Notes under the pieces: generated by a model | Database searches by the model: none | Told to the model about the DNA's origin: nothing | What the model saw: the letters and a program-made list of their open reading frames with translations, nothing else | Position numbers and translations under genes: made by a program | Shown: positions 59,970 to 64,000 of the stretch, in pieces | Numbering within the stretch: position 1 is the stretch's first letter | Layout: the number at the start of each line of letters is the position of its first letter | Source of the DNA: RGDT01 sp964630925 | GTDB lineage: Bacteria; Planctomycetota; Planctomycetia; Gemmatales; Gemmataceae | DNA: 64,000 nucleotides | Direction: 5' to 3' | Assembly: GCA_964630925.1 (NCBI GenBank) | Contig: CAZVZK010000035.1 | Location: forward strand, 1 to 64,000

Positions 59970-60149
59970 TCACCTGAGGACATCCCCGATTCGCACCCGA
60001 AAGCGCCGGGCCTCGTCCTCGGTGGCCGTTGCCCACATGAAGTTCATCCCGCCGTGTATCACATCGTTCTTGTAGACATCGACGTAGTTGCACAGCCTGA
60101 CGGGCACCTCGCCCTCGACAGTGTGCTTGTCCACGTTACTCACGAGCAT
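59970..60149 (-). pseudogene. N-terminal remnant of hsdS (type I restriction specificity subunit)
   Basis: 59 codons from ATG 60149: MLVSNVDKHTVEGEVPVRLC, NYVDVYKNDVIHGG, then FMWATATEDEARRFRVRIGD and VLR stop. Type I restriction specificity subunits typically have VRLCNYVDVYKND followed by FMxATATxxExxRF and GDVLITKDSE; the gene here stops just where TKDSE would follow. The rest of HsdS, HsdM and HsdR are absent. It is a clear remnant of a restriction-modification system, lying against a repeat array that starts at 60155. Confidence 0.8.
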
Positions 60150-60154
60150 GAGAC

Positions 60155-60280
60155 GCCCACCCCTGAAGGGGTGGGCTACGAATCTCAAGGCCCCTGAAGG
60201 GGCCTAAAACCAAGACCTGCCCCGTCTTAGCCCCCATTCAGGGGGCTTTCCGCTCGTAGCCCACCCCTTCAGGGGTGGGC
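60155..60280. repeat. Array of four hairpins with inverted outer arms (REP-like)
   Basis: The outer arms 60155-60181 and 60254-60280 are perfect 27-base complements, each itself a hairpin (GCCCACCCCTGAAGGGGTGG, and the reverse headed GTAGCCC). Inside are AGGCCCCTGAAGGGGCCT (60188-60205) and AGCCCCCATTCAGGGGGCT (60229-60247). The right outer arm has a GTAG head (60256-60259). It resembles a BIME or small mobile element without coding capacity. It lies directly upstream of the hsdS remnant. Confidence 0.75.
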
Positions 60281-60440
60281 GGCAGACAACACCCCGCCCC
60301 GCAGCCACCCGCCCCGGACGCCCCTCCATCGAGCCCCGTTCACGGGCCCGGGCTCGTCACCCCGTCGTTTACCGCGTGGCGTCACCCGTCCGCCCCCATA
60401 CCATGAACCCGGCCCGCCCCCTCCCTCCCCGGAGCCTCCC

Positions 60441-61715
60441 ATGCACCCCCTCCTCCTCCTCGCCGCCCTCGCCGCCCACCCCGCCTGGCTCCCCTCGGCC
60501 GCCCACGTCGTCCCCAAGGAGACCTGCACCGAGGGCGAGGGCTACTTCGCCATCATCGAGGGCCACGACAAAAAACTCTACATCGGCACCCACGCCAACG
60601 CCGTCAACTCCTGGCTCGTCGCCTTCGACCCCGCCACCTCCAAAATGGACATCGTCGTCGACTGCCACAAGGCCATCGGCAAGGACCTCAAGGGCTTCGG
60701 CAGCCAGGCCAAGATCCACACACGCAACAACGTCGGCAAGTCCGGCCTCATCTACTTCGGCACCAAGCAGGGCTACCCCGGCAAGGGCGAGAAACGCGAG
60801 GACTACCCCGGCGGCTACCCCATGACCTTCGACCCGAAGACCGGCAAGACCGAGGTCTTCCCCATCCCCGTCCCCCACGAGGGCATCAACAGCATCACCC
60901 CCGACGAGGACCTCGGCGTCGCCTACATCTCCACCTGCTCCGACCATCGCCCCGGCCCCGGCGAGAACGCCCATTTCCTCGTCCTCGACCTCAAGACGAA
61001 GAAGTACCGAAACCTCATCGACACCAAACACGTCTACGGCTTCATCGTCGTCGATCACCTGCACCGCGCCTACCACCCCATGCTCGGCGGCGACATCGTC
61101 CGCTATGACCGCAAGGCCGACAGGCTCGAACGCCTCAAGCAGACCATCGACGGCAAGGCACCCACGAAGGAGTCGAACCTCGCCAACGTCGGCCCGCCCG
61201 AGAAGCCCGGCAGCGGCCACCCCATCAACTGGGACATCACCCCCGACGGCAAGACGCTGTACTCCCTGCCCATGAGCACCAACCGCCTCTACTCCTACGA
61301 CCTCACCCAGAAGGGCGGCACCCTCGACGGCAAGGACCTCGGCGTCCTCATCCCCGGCGCGAAGGACACCGACTGCCGGGCCATGTGCGTCGGGCCGAAG
61401 GGCACCGTCTGGGCCGCCGTCACCGTCCCCCACCCCAAGGTCGGCCGCCTGACGCACGTCGTCAGCTACCGCCCCGGCGACAAGGCCCCGCGCGACCACG
61501 GCCCCGTCAAGGTCACCAACCCCGGATTCACCAACTTCACCGGCAAGGACGGCAAGCCCCTCCCCTTCCACGCCGGCTTCAAGACCCTCGACGGCGTCCT
61601 CACCCCCGTCTACGTCAACCTCGGCATCTGCGAGGGCCGCGACGGATACGTCAACATCATGGCCATGCACCCCTACTCCGTCCTCCGCATCGCCCCCGCC
61701 GACCTGAAGAGGTGA
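60441..61715 (+). CDS. Secreted beta-propeller-like protein
   Basis: 424 aa. Signal peptide about 1-18 (MHPLLLLAALAAHPAWLPSA). The body has repeated strand blocks typical of propellers: LYIGTHANAVNSWLVAFDPA, GLIYFGTKQGYPGKGEKRED, GVAYISTCSDHRPGPGENAH, WDITPDGKTLYSLPMSTNRL, VWAAVTVPHPKVGRLTHVVS. No catalytic motif is recognised; such proteins can bind or hydrolyse carbohydrates or lactones. CCGGAG precedes the ATG. It is 3 bases before the beta-helix gene, so the two are co-transcribed and may act on the same polymer. Confidence 0.75.
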   Translation: MHPLLLLAALAAHPAWLPSAAHVVPKETCTEGEGYFAIIEGHDKKLYIGTHANAVNSWLVAFDPATSKMDIVVDCHKAIGKDLKGFGSQAKIHTRNNVGKSGLIYFGTKQGYPGKGEKREDYPGGYPMTFDPKTGKTEVFPIPVPHEGINSITPDEDLGVAYISTCSDHRPGPGENAHFLVLDLKTKKYRNLIDTKHVYGFIVVDHLHRAYHPMLGGDIVRYDRKADRLERLKQTIDGKAPTKESNLANVGPPEKPGSGHPINWDITPDGKTLYSLPMSTNRLYSYDLTQKGGTLDGKDLGVLIPGAKDTDCRAMCVGPKGTVWAAVTVPHPKVGRLTHVVSYRPGDKAPRDHGPVKVTNPGFTNFTGKDGKPLPFHAGFKTLDGVLTPVYVNLGICEGRDGYVNIMAMHPYSVLRIAPADLKR

Positions 61716-61718
61716 CCC

Positions 61719-63113
61719 ATGCGGACCTTGATCCTGTTGTCCGCGCTGCTCGGGATGTCCGGCGGGGCGGCCACCCCCTCGGGCGACGTGACCGCCCACG
61801 GGGCCAGGGGCGACGGCGTCGCCGACGACACCGACGCCCTCCGCAAGGCCCTCGCCGCCAAGGCCGGCCCCGTCCGCCTCCCCCGCGGCACCTACCGCCT
61901 CACCAAGACCCTCGAGATCCACCTGGACGAGGCCGGCTTCACCGCCATCGACGGCGGCGGCGTCGCCCGCATCGTGATGGCCGGCCCGGGGCCCGCCTTC
62001 CGCCTCGTCGGCACCCACGCCGGCACCGCGGCCCCACGCACCGTCAAGGACGCCGTCTGGGCCAGGGAGCGCACCCCCTCCATCACCGGCCTGGAGATCG
62101 TCGGCGATCACGCCGAGGCCTGCGGCGTCGAGGCGTCCGGGACGATGCAGCTGAGCATCTCACGCCTGTCCGTCCGCCGCTGCCTCCACGCCATCCACCT
62201 CGTCAAACGCAACCGCAACGTCCAGATCGACGGCTGCCACCTCTACGACAACAAGGGCGTCGGCGTCTACTACGACGACGTCAACCTGCATCAGTCGAAC
62301 ATCGTCGGCTGCCACATCAGCTACAACGCCGCCGGCGGCGTCGTGAGCCGCAAGGGCGACGTCCGCAACATCCAGATCACCGGCTGCGACATCGAGGGCA
62401 ACTCGGACACCGAGGGCGCCGCCAACGTCCTCCTCGACAGCGCCGGCACCGTCAACGGCGTGGGCGAGGTGGCGATCACCGGCTGCACCATCCAGCACGG
62501 CCGCGAGGGCAAGGGCGGGGCGAACATCCGCATCCTGGGCCGCTCGCTGCCGACGAAGGACATGCCAATCGTGCGCCAGGGCCACGTCACCATCACCGGC
62601 AACGTCCTCAGCGACGTGCAGGTGAACATCCACCTCAAGGGCTGCCGCGGCGTCACGCTCACCGGCAACACGCTGTGGGAGGGGTATACGCACAACCTCC
62701 TGATCGAGGACTGCCACAGCGTCGTGATGGCGGCGAACAGCCTCGACCGCAACCCGCACTACGGCCGCTACGGCAAGGCGAAGGAGGCGCGCAACACCGT
62801 CGTCTTCCGCGGGTGCGAGGACTGCACCATCACCGCCCTGCACGTCACCCTGGCACGCGGCGGGCCGGGCCTATCGCTCGCCGCCTGCCGGCGCATGAAT
62901 CTCGCCGCCTGCTCGGTGCTGGACTGCGCCGAGGGCGTCCTGCTCGACGGATGCCACGATTGCCTGCTGACCGGCCTCATGGTGCGCGGCGGCAAGTCGG
63001 CGCTGGAGGCAAAGGGCGGCGCGGGCAACGTCGTGTCCGGCGTCCTGGCCGGCGCCGTGAAGGCCGACAAGGCGTCGACACGGGTCATCCCGCTGACGGC
63101 GCCGGACCGATGA
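61719..63113 (+). CDS. Secreted right-handed beta-helix protein (pectate-lyase-like)
   Basis: 464 aa. Signal peptide about 1-18 (MRTLILLSALLGMSGGAATP). An N-terminal pectate-lyase-3-like motif (GDGVADDTDALRKAL) is followed by long beta-helix repeats of the NxxIxGCxI type (NVQIDGCHLYDNKGVGVYYD, IVGCHISYNAAGGVVSRKG, NIQITGCDIEGNSDTEGAAN, HVTITGNVLSDVQVNIHLKG). Such proteins bind or cleave polysaccharides; catalytic residues are not visible. Start is 3 bases after the preceding gene. Confidence 0.8.
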   Translation: MRTLILLSALLGMSGGAATPSGDVTAHGARGDGVADDTDALRKALAAKAGPVRLPRGTYRLTKTLEIHLDEAGFTAIDGGGVARIVMAGPGPAFRLVGTHAGTAAPRTVKDAVWARERTPSITGLEIVGDHAEACGVEASGTMQLSISRLSVRRCLHAIHLVKRNRNVQIDGCHLYDNKGVGVYYDDVNLHQSNIVGCHISYNAAGGVVSRKGDVRNIQITGCDIEGNSDTEGAANVLLDSAGTVNGVGEVAITGCTIQHGREGKGGANIRILGRSLPTKDMPIVRQGHVTITGNVLSDVQVNIHLKGCRGVTLTGNTLWEGYTHNLLIEDCHSVVMAANSLDRNPHYGRYGKAKEARNTVVFRGCEDCTITALHVTLARGGPGLSLAACRRMNLAACSVLDCAEGVLLDGCHDCLLTGLMVRGGKSALEAKGGAGNVVSGVLAGAVKADKASTRVIPLTAPDR

Positions 63114-63118
63114 CCTCC

Positions 63119-63227
63119 GGGTGGCCGGGGTCGGGCTCCGGCGACCCGGAATTGGGCGCATGAAGGAACGCGGCGCACAGCCGAAGGCCACCCCCCGGAG
63201 TCGCCAGAGCCCGACTCCCGGCCACCC
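63119..63227. repeat. Long imperfect inverted repeat between the beta-helix gene and the next gene
   Basis: GGGTGGCCGGGGTCGGGCTC (63119-63138), continuing CGGCGACCCGG, pairs with 63197-63227 (AGAGCCCGACTCCCGGCCAC within it); arms of about 31 bases, about 47 bases apart, with a few mismatches and two single-base gaps. It lies 5 bases after the stop of the beta-helix gene and 16 bases before the next ATG. Terminator, REP-like element or RNA structure are all possible. Confidence 0.6.
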
Positions 63228-63243
63228 CAGCATAGGAGCCCCG

Positions 63244-64000
63244 ATGCGCACCCTCCTCCTCCTGACCCTCCTCGCCGGCCCCGTCCGCGCCGAGCTGCGC
63301 GAGCTGGCGGCCGTGAAGCGCGAGTCGTACGGCAAGGGCGGCTATGAGATGATCACCGGCGTCGCCCGCTTCGCCGTCGATCCGGCGCACCCGCGCAACA
63401 AGGGCGTCATCGACCTGACGCTCGCCCCGGCGGACGACAGGGGCCGCGTCCACTTCGAGGCCGACTTCTACATCCTCCGCCCAACAGATCCGGCGAAGGC
63501 CAACGGCACGCTGCTGTACGACGTCAACAACCGCGGCAACAAACTGGCCCTCGGCATGTTCGGCGAGCCGTTCCTCCTCGGCCGCGGCTACACCGTCGTC
63601 GGCTGCGGGTGGATCGGCGAGCTGACCCCCGGCGGCGGGCGTCTGCTGCTCAAGGCCCCCATCGCCACGGACGGCGGCAGGCCCATCCGCGGCCCGGTGC
63701 GTTACGAGGCCGTGTGCGACGCGCCCGCCGAGGAGGTGTGGCTCTCGTCGAACCGGGCGAATCACGGCTGCTACCCGCCGACGGCGGAGGGCGAGAAGAA
63801 CGGCGTGCTGACGTGGCGGCAGCGCGAGGACGGCCCGCGCGTGGTCATCCCGCGCGGCCAGTGGTCGCTGGTGCGCCTGCCCATCCCGAAGGCCGAGGGC
63901 GGCGTGGCCGGCACGCTGCCGCCCCTGAAGCTGAAGGTGACAAGCGGATTCCGCCCCGGCTACATCTACGAGCTGGTGTGCGAGGCCGAGGGGCCCATCG
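63244..64000 (+). CDS. Secreted alpha/beta-hydrolase-domain protein, 3' end outside the window
   Basis: 252 residues visible from ATG 63244. Signal peptide about 1-16 (MRTLLLLTLLAGPVRAELRE). Then the N-terminal region of the family annotated as alpha/beta hydrolase domain (Abhydrolase_10-like): ARFAVDPAHPRNKGVIDLTL, VHFEADFYILRPTDPAKANG, LLYDVNNRGNKLALGMFGEP. The catalytic part lies beyond the edge. Planctomycetes and other bacteria carry large secreted members; substrates unknown. Same direction as the two preceding genes; the 130-base gap holds a large inverted repeat. Confidence 0.85.
   Translation, partial: MRTLLLLTLLAGPVRAELRELAAVKRESYGKGGYEMITGVARFAVDPAHPRNKGVIDLTLAPADDRGRVHFEADFYILRPTDPAKANGTLLYDVNNRGNKLALGMFGEPFLLGRGYTVVGCGWIGELTPGGGRLLLKAPIATDGGRPIRGPVRYEAVCDAPAEEVWLSSNRANHGCYPPTAEGEKNGVLTWRQREDGPRVVIPRGQWSLVRLPIPKAEGGVAGTLPPLKLKVTSGFRPGYIYELVCEAEGPI

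Noticed and set aside
60155..60280. Repeated hairpins taken as a possible CRISPR array
   Set aside because: The units are palindromes of different sequence, with no constant repeat and spacer lengths and no cas genes nearby.
60369..62111. A 580-codon minus-strand frame rich in Val, Asp and Gly opposite the propeller and beta-helix genes
   Set aside because: Its composition follows from the codon bias of the opposite genes; it has no ribosome site and no recognisable domain.

Overview
The window looks like a planctomycete chromosome, most probably of the Gemmataceae. It is very GC rich. It carries families that are expanded in that group: three proteins starting with the TIGR02996 'repeat-companion' domain (4506-5288, 5386-6423, 47974-48954), a DUF1559 prepilin-like protein, DUF1080, a sulfatase, an ECF sigma factor fused to a PDZ domain, and phosphate-selective-porin-like proteins. 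This assignment is inference from gene content, since no rRNA or other marker is present.

Layout. 1-6.8 kb: a leftward run (transglutaminase/TPR protein, a hypothetical protein, a Nudix-like protein) and two divergent TIGR02996/LRR genes. 7.3-16.6 kb: envelope genes, namely a porin, a three-gene type-I-secretion-like operon (ABC exporter, HlyD-like adaptor, TolC-like channel; the ATPase lacks several catalytic residues), a beta-barrel-like protein and a C-terminally truncated porin. Two gene remnants lie between them. 16.9-23 kb: threonine synthase, a zinc-ribbon membrane protein, an FHA-GAF-PP2C phosphatase, a methyltransferase, and a small accessory patch with an orphan antitoxin, DUF4291, DUF4288 and a small ORF interrupted by TAG. 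23.1-28.6 kb: the translation/secretion operon ffh-rpsP-trmD-rplS-yraN, then tyrS and a phosphopantetheinyl transferase. There is a clear sigma-70-type promoter before ffh, and rimM is missing. 28.6-43.6 kb: mostly leftward genes, including an ACT-domain protein, an HExxH protein, a TPR protein, a UPF0173 hydrolase, a Gfo/Idh/MocA oxidoreductase, an AhpD-like protein, DUF1559, a Cys-rich protein, an aldo/keto reductase and alcohol dehydrogenase divergent from an AraC regulator, a sulfatase, a HEAT-like protein and the ECF-PDZ fusion. 43.7-49 kb: a GNAT, an HGSNAT-like membrane protein, an FAD monooxygenase, DUF1080 and a TIGR02996-SUMF1 protein. 49.2-56.7 kb: one tightly packed leftward run, LRR membrane protein - lipase - TPR/CHAT protease-like protein - holA - pdxA - SUKH-like protein. 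56.8-64 kb: transketolase, a ceramidase-like pseudogene, an hsdS remnant, a secreted propeller-like protein, a beta-helix protein and the start of an alpha/beta-hydrolase-domain protein.

Intergenic DNA is unusually structured. REP-like hairpins headed by GTAG occur at five places and supply the stop codons of rpsP and yraN. Two other dispersed elements occur twice each: one built on TGCATTGCATTGCAG (31.9 and 59.6 kb), and one combining a CGCCGAGTCAC inverted repeat with a TTGACA box (6.8 and 32.1 kb). A near-identical promoter precedes two unrelated genes at 33.5 and 34.9 kb. Fragments of threonine synthase, pdxA, an HAD phosphatase, a ceramidase-like gene and hsdS record repeated duplication and decay.

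The most interesting candidates are the CHAT/lipase/LRR module joined to holA, the export operon with a degenerate ATPase, and the GTAG repeat family. No tRNA, rRNA, CRISPR array, transposase or intact prophage gene was seen. All similarities were recognised by eye; no database search was run.
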